Positions 53,801 through 64,000 of a stretch of 64,000 nt of DNA are shown here, piece by piece. Source of the stretch: Eutreptiella sp. 'Long Island Sound 2002'. Lineage: Eukaryota > Euglenozoa > Euglenophyceae > Eutreptiales > Eutreptiaceae. The notes below the pieces were generated by a model. It saw nothing but the letters and a program-made list of their open reading frames with translations, searched no databases and was not told where the DNA came from. The position numbers were made by a program, and so were the translations under genes. Within the stretch, counting starts at the first letter, position 1. Every line of letters begins with the position of its first letter. Where the stretch lies: positions 48,103,843 through 48,167,842 of the forward strand of contig OZ038384.1 of assembly GCA_964036045.1 (NCBI GenBank), written 5' to 3'.

Positions 53801-56640
53801 CTGCCCGCTCCAGAGGACGGGCGGCCGGGGGAGGGACAGCGCCTGACACCGGGCGCCCCTCACAACGGTGGAAAGCACCCCCCCCGGGGACGCCCTTCCG
53901 CCACCCTCACAGCGAGCAACGCCAGCCAGTAAGGGCGCACGCTGTGAGACCGGTGCTGGGTCCCCACGCCCTGCACCGACCGCACCCGGGACACACGGGA
54001 CGCGGAACCCTGGCTGCCCGCTCCAGAGGACGGGCGGCCGAGGGAGGGACAGCGCCTGACACCAGGCGCCCCTCACAACGGTGGAAGGCACCCCCCCCCG
54101 GGGACGCCCCTCCGCCACACCCACAGCGAGCAACGCCGGCCCGCAAGGGGCGCACGCTGTGGGGCCGGTGCTGAGTCCCCACGCCCGCACCGACCGCACC
54201 CGGGACACGCGGGACCCGGAACCCTGGCTGCCCGCTCCAGAGGACGGGCGGCCACGGGAGGGACAGCGCCTGACACCATGCGCCCCTCACAACGGTGGAA
54301 AGCACCCCCCCCGGGGACGCCCCTCCGCCACCCCCGCAGCGAGCAACGCCGGCCCGCAAGGGCGCACGCTGCGGGGCCGGTGCTGGGTCCCCACGCCCGC
54401 ACCGACCGCACCCGGGACACACGGGACGCGGAACCCTGGCTGCCCGCTCCAGAGGACAGGCGGCCAGGGGAGGGACAGCGCCTGACACCAGGCGCCCCTC
54501 ACAACGGTGGAAAGCACCCCCCCCGGGGACGCCCTTCCGCCACCCCCACGGCGAGCAACGCCGGCCCGCAAGGGCGCACGCGCTGTGGGACCGGTGCTGG
54601 GTCCCCACGCCCGCACCGACCGCACCCGGGACACCCGGGACGCGGAACCCTGGCTGCCCGCTCCAGAGGACGGATGGCCGGGGGAGGGACAGCGCCTGAC
54701 ACCAGACGCCCCTCACAATGGTGGAAGGCGACACCCCCGGGGAGGTTCTTCCGCCACCCCCACAGCGGGCAGCGCCGGCCCGCAAGGGCGCACGCTGTGG
54801 GGCCGGTGCCGAGTCCCCACGCCCGCACCGACCGTACCCGGAACACAGGGGACGCAGAACCCTGGCCGCCCGCTCCAGAGGACGGGCGGCCAGGGGAGGG
54901 ACAGCGCCTGACACCGGGCGCCCCCCACAACGGTGGAAAGCACCCCCCCTGTGGACGCCCATCCGCCACCCCCACGGCGAGCAACGCCGGCCCGCAAGGG
55001 CGCACGCTGTGGGACCGGTGCTGGGTCCCCACGCCCGCACCGACCGCACCCGGGACACACGGGACGCGGAACCCTGGCTGCCCGCTCCAGAGGATGGATT
55101 GCCGGAGGAGGGACAACGCCTGACACCAGACGCCCCTCACAATGGTGGAAGGCGACCCCCCCGGGGACGTTCTTCCACCACCCCCACAGCGGGCAACGCC
55201 GGCCCGCAAGGGCGCCCGCTGTGGGGCCGGTGCTGGGTCCCCACGCACGCATCGACCGCACCCGGGACACACGGGACGCGGAACCCCGGCTGCCCGCTCC
55301 AGAGGACGGGCGGCCGGGAGAGGGACAGCGCCTGACACCAGGCGCCCCTCACAACGGTGGAAGGCGCCCCCCGGGGACGCCCTTCCGCCACCCCCACGGC
55401 GAGCGACGCCAGCCCGCAAGGGCGCACGCCGTGGGGCCGGTGCTGGGTCCCCACGCCCGCACCGACCGCACCCGGGACACACGGGACGCGGAACCCTGGC
55501 TGCCCGCTCCAGAGGACGGGCGACTGGGGGAGGGACAGCGCCTGACGCCGGACGACCCTCACAACGGTGGTAGACACCCCCCCCGGGGACGCCTCTCCGC
55601 CACCCCCACAGCGAGCAACGCCGGCCCGCAAGGGCGCACGCTGTGGGGCCGGTGCTGGGTCCACACGCCCGCATCGACCGCACCCGGGACACACGGGTCG
55701 CGGAACCCTGGCTGCCCGCTTCAGAGGACGGGCAGCCGGGGGAGGGACAGCGCCTGACGCCAGGCGCCCCTCACAACTATGGAAGGCACCCCCCCCGGGG
55801 ACGCCCTTCTGCCACCCCCACAGCGAGCAACGCCGGCCCGCAAGGGCGCACGCTGTGGGGCCGGTGCTGGATCCACACGCCCGCATCGACCGCATCCGGG
55901 ACAAACGGGTCGCGGAACCCTGGCTGCCCGCTCCAGAGGACGGGCGACCGGGGGAGGGACAGCGCCTGACGCCGGACGCCCCTCACAACGGTGGTAGACA
56001 CCCCCCCCGGGGACGCCTCTCCGCCACCCCCACAGCGAGCAATGCCGGCCCGCAAGGGCGCACGCTGTGGGGCCGGTGCTGGGTCCACACGCCCGCATCG
56101 ACCGCACCCGGGACACACGGGTCGCGGAACCCTGGCTGCCCGCTCCAGAGGACGGGCAGCCGGGGGAGGGACAGAGCCTGACGCCAGGCGCCCCTCACAA
56201 CGATGGAAGGCACCCCCCCCGGGGACGCCCTTCCGCCACCCCCACAGCGAGCAACGCCGGCCCGCAAGGGCGCACGCTGTGGGGCCGGTGCTGGATCCAC
56301 ACGCCCGCATCGACCGCACCCGGGACACACGGGTCGCGGAACCCTGGCTGCCCGCTCCAGAGGACGGGCGGTCGGGGGAGTGACAGCGCCTGATACCAGG
56401 CGCCCCTCACAACGGTGGAAGGCACCCCCCCCGGGGACGCCCTTCCGCCACTCCCACAGCGAGCAACGCCGGCCCGCAAGGGCGCACGCTGTGGGGCCGG
56501 TGCTGGGCCCACACGCCCGCATCGACGGCACCCGGGACACACGGGTCGCGGAACCCTGGCTGCCCGCTCCGGAGGACGGGCGACCGGGAGAGGGACAGCG
56601 CCTAACACCAGATGCCCCTCGCAACGCTGGAAAGCGCCTC
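50826..56640 (+). repeat. ~212-bp tandem monomer array (about 27 units)
   Basis: Units run from ctcacaa(c/t)ggtgg to the next at ~212 bp. A higher-order duplication of seven units is visible: 51750, 51962 and 52170 recur at 53233, 53445 and 53653 (offset 1,483 bp), including the shared rare variants gcgcacgctggggggccgatgc. The last unit decays into the ORF1 start region. Only one monomer type is present, unlike the dimer in array 1. Confidence 0.9.
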
Positions 56641-56751
56641 CCCGGGGATGCCCATCGACCACCCCCACACCGAGCAACGCACCAGCGCACCAATGCACCA
56701 GCCACGGGACATCCGCACCCCACCCCTTCTCTCATACACAGCGACACAGCA

Positions 56752-59700
56752 ATGGCGGAACCCGCGGCACCACGCAAGACAGGCCCCGATCTCCGACGCT
56801 GGACGAAGCACACGAGGTCATCAGGGCGCTGGGACTCAGAGACGGCGAAGGAGACCCCCCACAAGGGGACGAGGGCACGGACTCCGATCTGGAGGCATTG
56901 CCGGAGCCCCCCACGGGAGGCGCGCCCGCAGAACCTGCGCCGCCGGCGGGCAGCGTACCCGCGTTCTGCCCCGCGTGGAAACGGGGCCACTGCACCGGCG
57001 AAGGCTGGTGCTCCAAACAGCACCCCCAGCCCGGCCCCGATGACGGAGCGTTGCCCGAGGTGAGACCCGCGGCCGCACGCGCCGCCCTAAGCTACGGGGT
57101 GGCGCAGGGCTGGATCCTGGATGAGACCGCGCGCGGCAGCGTGAACATCCAGGAGGCCGTCGACCGAGTCACCCACGCGGGACAGGCGGCAGTGGCCTTG
57201 CACACCCGGGGCCGCCACGGCGGACCCGCAGAGGGGATCAATGTGGAACCCTCGGAAACGGTGCTGGTCCTGGCGGCGGACATGGTCCGAGGGGTGCTCC
57301 ACGCGTCCGGCGTGCGGCGGGCGTGCCCACAGTTGACCATCCAGGTGTACAGCCCCCCGCGGGCGTGGCCCTTTTCCACGTGGGCGGTGCTCCCCGTCAT
57401 GTGGCACCTGGCACCAGAGGACGCCCCCACAGGGACCGCGGAGGACATCGCCCGGGACCACCACACCTGGCCGGCCGACCAGGATTACCCCTGGCGCAGG
57501 CCCCGGGGCGGCCTCCCGGTGGCACCAGCGGCAGAGGGGCTCAGCCTCGCGGCAACCCTCCAACGGCACCCCGACAAGCAGGCACGCCACTTCCTGCAGA
57601 GGGGCACGGTCCCGGCCACCCCGCCAGACTCCGAGTGGCGATGGGACGCAGGGGTGGCGCAACCGCTGCCGGGCCCCTGGACCCTCCCGTTGTGGTACTT
57701 GCCCATGGGCACCTTGGCCCACGCCACCCAGGCCGTCAAAGGGGCTTTCCCGCAGCCGCTCCTCCCCGGCGTGGCCCTGCTCCGCAGCCTGCAGGCGGGG
57801 GCCGCCTGGGTACGGTGGAAGGAAGGAAAGGGGCGCTCGAGCCCCTATTTCCCCATGGTCCAGGGCCAGGCGCTGATCCACGCCGAGGGCATGGGGACAG
57901 TCGAATGGGGGGCGATCGTGCCCGGCACGGCGTGCAGGTGGATCACGGCAGCCGCCCCACAACCCATGCGATCGCCGCCGGCGTGCCACCGCCTCCTACG
58001 GATGGTCCCCTCTCTGGCCCCCCAGCACGCCTTTACAAGGGACGTGTGGAAGGTCGTACTGAGCCACACCAGGGAGTGGCTAACGAACCCAGGTGCGCGG
58101 TACCCGCCAGGACCGGTGCTCGAACAGCTCACGGCCCCCACACCCGGGGTCCTCCACGCCCTACACAGGGCGTCGGCCCTCACGAAGCAGCTCAACGACG
58201 AAGTGCTGGACCTGGCGCTGGAGCCGCTGCGGGTGCTCTACCCACAAGCCCACATCCCACCCGCGGGCACGTCCAACCGCCTAGGCCGCCTGCGGTTGCA
58301 GCGCCGCGTCGAGGCCGCGCACCCAGGAGGCGTGGTGGAACAGTGGCTAACGCTCCGCAACCCGTCCACCGCGGAGGGCCACTGGTACCTGCACCAACTC
58401 CTCTTCCAACCACGAGCAGCCCCGGAACACCGCCGGCAAAACCCGTACCACACGCACCCGGAGCGCCGAGGCACGCAAAACTACCCGCAGCCAGTCCCGC
58501 CCGCCCTCCTGCCGGGGCAGGACCCGGAGGCGCTACAGCGGGGCCCCCCGCTCGACACCGCCACCACGGTACAGCAAAGGGGAAGCGACGGCGCGGGCGG
58601 TGCCGAATCGGACTGCACGAACTGTGGAGCGGTGGCCTGGATGGCAGCCTGCAGGCACCTCGCCCGAGATACCACAGGGCTCCGGCAGTACAGACCCACG
58701 GACCGCACGGCGCTGGCGTCCGTGGTCGCGGCCGTCACCATGGGTCCCGTGGCGGCGTGGCTGGCGCAACTGCTGCCCCACGTCCCCTGCCGCGACACGC
58801 GGCCCCGACGGCCGTCCGCGACGCACGCGCCGACGGCACCCCTCACGGCGGAGCAACTATACGTCGTCGCGGCGGCGTTGCTAGCAGACGGCGGGGAGAG
58901 CTTCGTCCACCACCACGGCCCGGCGCAGATTGCGGGATGCATACAAGGGCCTCAGCGCGATGCACCAGACCCGTGGCATGCCACGCTCCGCGGGCGCACC
59001 CGCGTCTGGGGTGCGGGCGATGGCACACCCCCGCCCGGGCCTAAGCAGGGGGAGGCACTGGTACTCCAGTCGGCAGGCTACCAGGCCATCATACACGGCC
59101 ACGCCGGAGGGTACCGGTCACACGTCCTGGCCGGAGGCCGATGGACGGTCTGGCACAGCACCGCCAGGCAAGGGGCTTTCCCGCCCCTGCCCCACATCGA
59201 CTGGCGACAGGGGCCCACCCAGGCCTACTATATGTCGGCGGACCCTCTGGCCGCTGGCGGTCCTGCTACACACTGTCAGCGCCCCGAACAAGAGGCAGGA
59301 GCCGGGGTGGGTCAACCCCCCCACACTGGTGTGGAGGCCCAACCAGGAGGAGCATCTACGGGCTGCGTGGCAGGGAGACGCCATCAGGGCCACGGACGTC
59401 CCGGACCTCCACGCGGGGCCAATCACGCACGGCCGCCCAGCGGCTACTCTGGCAGTGGCCCAACGGGGACAGCAGAACCCGCAGTGGGTGGTCTGCATGT
59501 TCAGCCCGGCGGACGCGCACATCGTCGTCTGCGACCCCGAACGCCTGCCTGGGCCCGAAGCCGTGATCCGCGTGGCAGACTGCACCCGCATGATCATCAA
59601 GGCGCTGCGGGAGGGCGAACACCACGCCCTCCTGCTCCAGGCCAGGCTGAAGGACAACGCCCGGGCGGCGAGGCCGGGAGTCAGGCCGGCAGCGGCGCAC

Positions 59701-60447
59701 CCCGCCGACCTGGAGCTCCAGCTGGCGGTCCCGACCGCGGTGTACCACTGGCTACAGGCCTTCCACGACCTGCGATGGAGGGGCAAGCCCGACCGCCAAA
59801 TCGGCTCCACGCACTGGCAAACGTGGCTGCAAGCAGACGCGCAGCGCGATGCCATCCGAGGTCTCGGGCCCACGCCCGCGACGCGAGCCCTCGATGCGGC
59901 GGCCCCGGGCCGCACGCTGGCACCACACACGGTCCCGCTGGCCAACCTGCCCTTCGAACCAGCGGCAGAGGGCGCCATTCGGAAGTCGGTGCCGCTTCCC
60001 CCGGCGCGAGGGGCCACGGAGCCGACGAAATGCCCCCTGTGTGCGGACAAGTACTACACCAGTGGGGCAATGCTGGAACACCTGGGGTGGCACGCGGTGC
60101 ACGCTGCGGCCCCGGCAGACGATAAGGAGGCGGCCACCAACATCCTGCAGGGGAGAGCACGGAGGTCCCCATGGCAAGCCCCGTACACCCGGCGCCCCCC
60201 GCCCCAGGCAGCCGACCACGCAGATGGAGATGAGGAGGCACCCGGAGCGGCCCCGGGGGCCGGCGGTGCGGCCCCACCAGGGTCCATGTCCATCCCCGCG
60301 GGGCTGGCCCCCCTGGCCCCCCTGGCTCCCCTGGTCCCCCGGGCCCCCCTGTGGGCCCCGCTGGGAACGGGCTCAGCGGATGCGGCGCACCCAGATGCCC
60401 TGGCTGCGCCGGCGAACCCGGCGGTGATGCCGATGCGGGATAGCTGA
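56752..60447 (+). CDS. LINE F ORF1 protein: CCCH finger, possible USP-like domain, C2H2 finger
   Basis: The first ATG after the array (56752, MAEPAAPRKTGPDLRRW) must shift frame near 56800 to join the long frame (LDEAHEVIRALGL...), which otherwise runs back open into the repeats. Features: a CCCH finger CPAWKRGHCTGEGWCSKQH (C-x7-C-x5-C-x3-H) near 56967; an Asn-Cys box SDCTNCGAVAWMAACRHL near 58611; YQAIIHGHAGGYRSHV and GGRWTVWHSTA near 59088-59165, then QAYYMSADPL. This series resembles the Cys box, His box and terminal strand of USP-type proteases. The frame shifts near 59270. A canonical C2H2 finger CPLCADKYYTSGAMLEHLGW with final H lies at 60030, then a proline-rich C-terminus. ORF1 proteins usually bind element RNA. 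About 1,230 residues is long for an ORF1. Confidence 0.6.
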
Positions 60448-60459
60448 CTCCAGGAGGAC

Positions 60460-63400
60460 ATGACGGGCGACGCCCTGTGGCTCCTCTCGTGGAACCTGCG
60501 CAACGGCCTCCTGCCGCCAGACCGGTCCCTCTGGGACACACTCCGGCGGCGCCGGGGGCCGGCGGCCTGCACCGACAAGGAGCACCTCATCACCGGCATG
60601 CTGCCCCAGGAGGGGGGCTTTGCCATCATGCTCCAGGAAACGGGGATCGCCACCAGGGCGCAGGAGATGCACGTGGCCGCGGCGCTCCGGGACAAGGGGT
60701 ACACCGCCTTCTTCAGCAGCCGGCTGGCGGAGACGGGAGCCACCTCCACCTCGAGAGGGGGGGGCCTCCTCACCGCGGTCAGCAGCAAGTACGTGGCGGA
60801 GCACGAGGTGCTCAGCTTCACGGACATTGTCCCCGGGAGGGCCGCGGCCCTGGAGATCCGCACGGACGGGGGAGGCCTCACCCTCATCAACGTCCACGGG
60901 CCGCAAGCGGGCTGCTCCCCGTGGGCGGGACGGGCGGCGTTCTGGGCCGACATACAAATGTCTGCCACGGCACGCAGCCTCGGCGGGAGGCACCCGATGG
61001 TCATCGCCGGCGACACCAACATCTACATGGATGTCCCCGCCAACCCGGCCACGGAGCATTTCCGAGCCGGCTGGGAGGCCTGCGGTTTCCGAAGGGCCGC
61101 AGCAGGCGGCGAGGAGGACATGACCCCCGGCACAGGGTGGACACCTTCCTGGTCAACGAGCCTCTCCTGCCGTGGTCCCTGCGGGAAAGCGTCTGGGCTC
61201 GCGGCATGGCACACCCCCAGGTGGTCTGCTCGGACCACCTCCCGGTCCGCCTGGCCCTGCCGGGTCTCCTCAGCGCAGCGGGGCGCGCGGCGATGCCCAT
61301 CCCCTACAGCCACACAGAGGGCCACCTCCTCCCGTACAACGCCGAGGCCGCGCCCGTCCAACACTGCCTGTGGGCGGCGGTCACCGCCGCGCAGGATGAA
61401 CCCTCCCTGGCGCCCTGGCTGGGTCCCGCAGAGCAGCACGACTACGGGTCCATGCCCGGGGCCGCGGTGGACAAGGTGTTCGAACACCTCCACGCGACGC
61501 ATGACGCCCTGGCGCGCGTGGTGGGACGCCGGCAGCCGTCTCCGGCGGGAACGGACCCGGCGGAGGGGGACCTCCCGGAGAGCGGAAAGCAGCTCCAGGC
61601 AGCGGTCCTCCGCTATGACACCCTGGCAGCGCGCGCGCCGGCAGCGTACCAGGCGGAAGCGGCCAGGCATGGCATCCGGTTCCAGGCGGCGCTCCGGCTC
61701 ACGGAGGAGCTACAGGGTGCAGGGCCAGCTACAGGAGGAGCTGGAGAGGCAAGCAGCCGCCCTCGAGGAGGACATTCGCCAGCTCCGCGCCCTCCTGGCG
61801 GCAGACCGCAAGCGCGCCATCAAGGATTTCTGGCGCCGCCACGCCCCCGACATCGCCCAGCGATGGAAAGCCGTGCGGGGAGCCATAGAGGTAGAGGCCC
61901 CAGGCCCGTCAGGCCTCTGGAACGTGCGGGTTCCCAACACCCAAACGCTCCTCACGGAGGCCCACGACGTGATGTTCGCAGTTCGCGCCTTCTGGCGAGA
62001 ACTGTATGACAAACGCCCGGTGGACCTCCCGGGCTTCCAGGCAGTCCTCGGCCGCCACGTCCCCCGGGTCCCTGAGGGGGCCTGGACACAGGTCCAGCAG
62101 TACTCCATGCAGGACCTGAAGTCCGCCCTGGACAAGGCCGATGGCAAGGCCCCAGGTTCCAACCACGTGGAGGCCCGTTTCATCAAGGCCCTCCCAGCAC
62201 CCGTACAGTGGCTCCTGGTCCATTCCTACCGGGCCATCCTCCGCGGCGCCCCGCCGCCGATGCACTGGAGGGACGCGCACATCTGGCTCAGCCCCAAGGT
62301 ACCAGGCTCTGCCAGACTGGACGACTACAGGCCCATAACCCTGGGCAAGCTGGACATGAAGCTGCTCACGGGCCCCCTCACCCAGCGCATCACGGAAGTG
62401 CTCACACGGCACGGAGTGGTCAGCGACTGGCAGCAGGGGTCCCTCCCTGGCTCCAACACAGGCCCCCCGCTGTTCATGGCGCAGCGGCAGCTCCAGCGGG
62501 GAAGGCCCAACTACGTCTTCTCCTTTGACGCCCGCAAGGCCTTCGACACCACCCCACACGGCGCCCTCCACCTCATCCTGCGCCACCTCTCCGTGCCACC
62601 AGACGTCATCGACCTCCTGCTCTTCCTCCACACGTGCGCCAGGCTGCGCATCGTCACAGCACACGGGCTAACGCAGCCCGTCTACATGCTACGCGGCGTC
62701 CGGCAGGGCAACCCTGAGAGCCCCCTGCTGTACGCGCTCCTCCTGGACCCCCTGCTCAGGGCACAGGGGCACCGCCTGCGCCCGCCGGGAGGGGCCGAGC
62801 ACAGCCTCATCCAGGCCTATATCGACGACCTGCTGGTGGTGGCCCACACGCTGCAGCACTTCGTCGAGGGCGTGGGGGCGGTGGCCGCGTACCTGGGGAT
62901 GATGGGCATGGGGCTCAACCCCCGCAAGTGCGCCATGGCCACCACGGAGGGGGTCCCGGGCCTGCAGCTGCGCCTCTGACCCCATCTGGAAAACCCGTGG
63001 TAATGGGTACCAGCGGCGGACTCCGTCCCCTACCTGGGACTCCAGCTGCAGCCGGACAGGGAGTTCTCCCTGCAGCGCAAGCACCGGCTACGCCTGGCGG
63101 CGGTGCACCACTGGTGCCTTAACACCCTCGCGCCACCGAAAGTGGTGCAGGACGTCATCCTGGCGATCTTCGGGGGGATGACGCAGTACGTTGCCCTTTC
63201 ATCGCCGACGACTCCGACACTGCACGCCACCTGGACCACATCACGGTCCAGGTCGCGAAGGACAGGGCGCGGTACGCCTTCGACGCCTCGCGGGACAGCC
63301 TGCAGGATGACCGGACCCTGGGGCTGACACGGGTGCCCACGCGGTGCCAGCAGGCAGCGGTGGCCCTCGTGGGTACACTCGTCCACCACCGCGCAACCTC

Positions 63401-64000
63401 CGTGCGCGCCGAGGTCACCAAGATGTTCTGGGAGATAGCCGGCGCGCACGGAATATGTCCCGAGGTGCACTACCCCGTCCCGGAGTTCGCAACTCTGGCG
63501 GGAGGCGACTGGGTCCACCGCATACCCCGGGCCGTGGCCGCCCTGGGAGTGGGGGTGTACAACCCCATCGCGTGCCCCAGGGCGGCCCATGTCCAACTAC
63601 AGTCCCCGCCGGGCAACATCGTCACGCTGCGCACCGCCAAGCTGCGACACCGCGACACGTGCCGCCTGACAGTGCCGCACACATCGCCGTGGCATGGGCA
63701 CCGCGGGCCACACCACCCCTTCCCCGACAACGACGATCCGTGGCCGACGGCGCTCCAGGAGTGCCTCAACCAATGCGCCGATGAACACCTCCACTATTGC
63801 CGCCGTGAGCAGGAGCCCACCAACCACCCTGGGTGGCGCGACGCCCTGGCCCACCTCTTCCACACCACCGGCACACGGGACCCCCGCCTGAGACTCGTCC
63901 ACCCCACGAGGACTAAGCAGGACGCCCACACCGGCCCACGGGTGACCCCAGACGGCCTGCACCTCCACGTCAGGGGCTACCGCCGCCGGGACGGCCTATC
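60460..64000 (+). CDS. LINE F ORF2: APE endonuclease and reverse transcriptase (partial)
   Basis: Starts MTGDALWLLSWNLRNG 12 nt after the ORF1 stop. Endonuclease motifs: LSWNLRNG, LQETG, VHGPQ, GDTNIYM and, after a frameshift near 61130, SDHLPV. RT (61715-62979): KAPGSNHVEARFIKALP, YRPITLGKLD, QQGSLPGSN, motif A FSFDARKAFDTTPHG, motif B GVRQGNPESPLL, motif C QAYIDDLLVVA. The YLGLQL motif is in another frame at 63030, with later C-terminal sequence running to the window edge. The enzyme would nick the target and prime cDNA synthesis there. Catalytic residues are intact but frameshifts kill this copy. Confidence 0.85.

Larger units (their letters stand above)
50657..64000 (+). mobile_element. 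LINE F (APE-type non-LTR retrotransposon), 3' end outside window
   Basis: Leader 50657-50825, monomer array 50826-56640, ORF1 ~56752-60447 and ORF2 from 60460 past the window end. ORF2 has an APE-type endonuclease and an RT with all key residues. Several frameshifts (near 56800, 59270, 61130, 61710, 62975 and 63190) show that this copy is inactive, but the residues between them are well kept. The leader matches position 1 onward of the ORF-less element, which ties the two together. Confidence 0.8.

Noticed and set aside
56415-56751. ORF1 starting inside the monomer array (1,236-residue frame)
   Set aside because: The frame is open there only because the repeats lack stops. The ATG at 56752 plus one frameshift is more plausible, though translation from the array cannot be excluded.
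1-64000. Bacterial operons, toxin-antitoxin or phage modules
   Set aside because: No Shine-Dalgarno-spaced gene series, no bacterial families; all recognisable proteins are from eukaryotic retroelements.

Overview
The window reads as eukaryotic nuclear DNA made almost wholly of transposable elements. Evidence: chromodomain-bearing Ty3/gypsy elements, APE-type LINE proteins, short GT-AG introns, tRNA-derived SINE heads and very GC-rich satellite-like arrays. I found no bacterial gene organisation and no recognisable conserved host gene. The composition (GC-rich arrays beside AT-richer intergenic DNA, nested insertions) would fit a repeat-rich alga or other protist, but I cannot name the organism.

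Layout. 1-4905: an ORF-less LINE-type element (a ~420-bp tandem array joined to a short 3' end and a CTCAAAC tail) abuts the truncated 3' LTR of gypsy element B. 4906-32714: element B, on the minus strand. Its 3' noncoding region is split by a complete gypsy element A (6832-18489, 0.7-kb LTRs, 5-bp target duplication gtgcg). B's protease region is split by a 5.1-kb VNTR-rich retroposon (23706-28819) flanked by a 441-bp duplication. 32715-43230: element C, a decayed relative of A and B into which B inserted; C is itself interrupted near 35.8-36.5 kb and by a 6-kb terminal-inverted-repeat element (36877-42902). 43.2-46.1 kb: a GATC-rich noncoding stretch and the 3' end of a different chromodomain gypsy element, D. 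46.15-48.7 kb: another T-poor GC-rich tandem-repeat block. 48.7-50.65 kb: AT-rich, no gene seen. 50.66-64.0 kb: LINE F, with a leader, about 27 monomers of ~212 bp, ORF1 with CCCH and C2H2 fingers and a possible USP-like protease domain, then ORF2 with endonuclease and reverse transcriptase running off the window.

Elements A, B and C are one family: PBS (near TGGTAGCAGAGG), gag with CCHC knuckle, protease, an extra domain resembling the Dam-methyltransferase-like domain of DIRS retroelements, a linker, RT, RNase H, integrase and chromodomain. A and B then carry a long 3' noncoding region before the polypurine tract. In that region they share a block whose inverted repeats are kept by matched changes on both arms (11 compensatory pair changes between two copies). 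It contains an interleaved, pseudoknot-like pair of helices. This is the best candidate here for an undescribed functional system. All autonomous copies look inactive: frameshifts, stop codons and damaged RT catalytic residues are present throughout.
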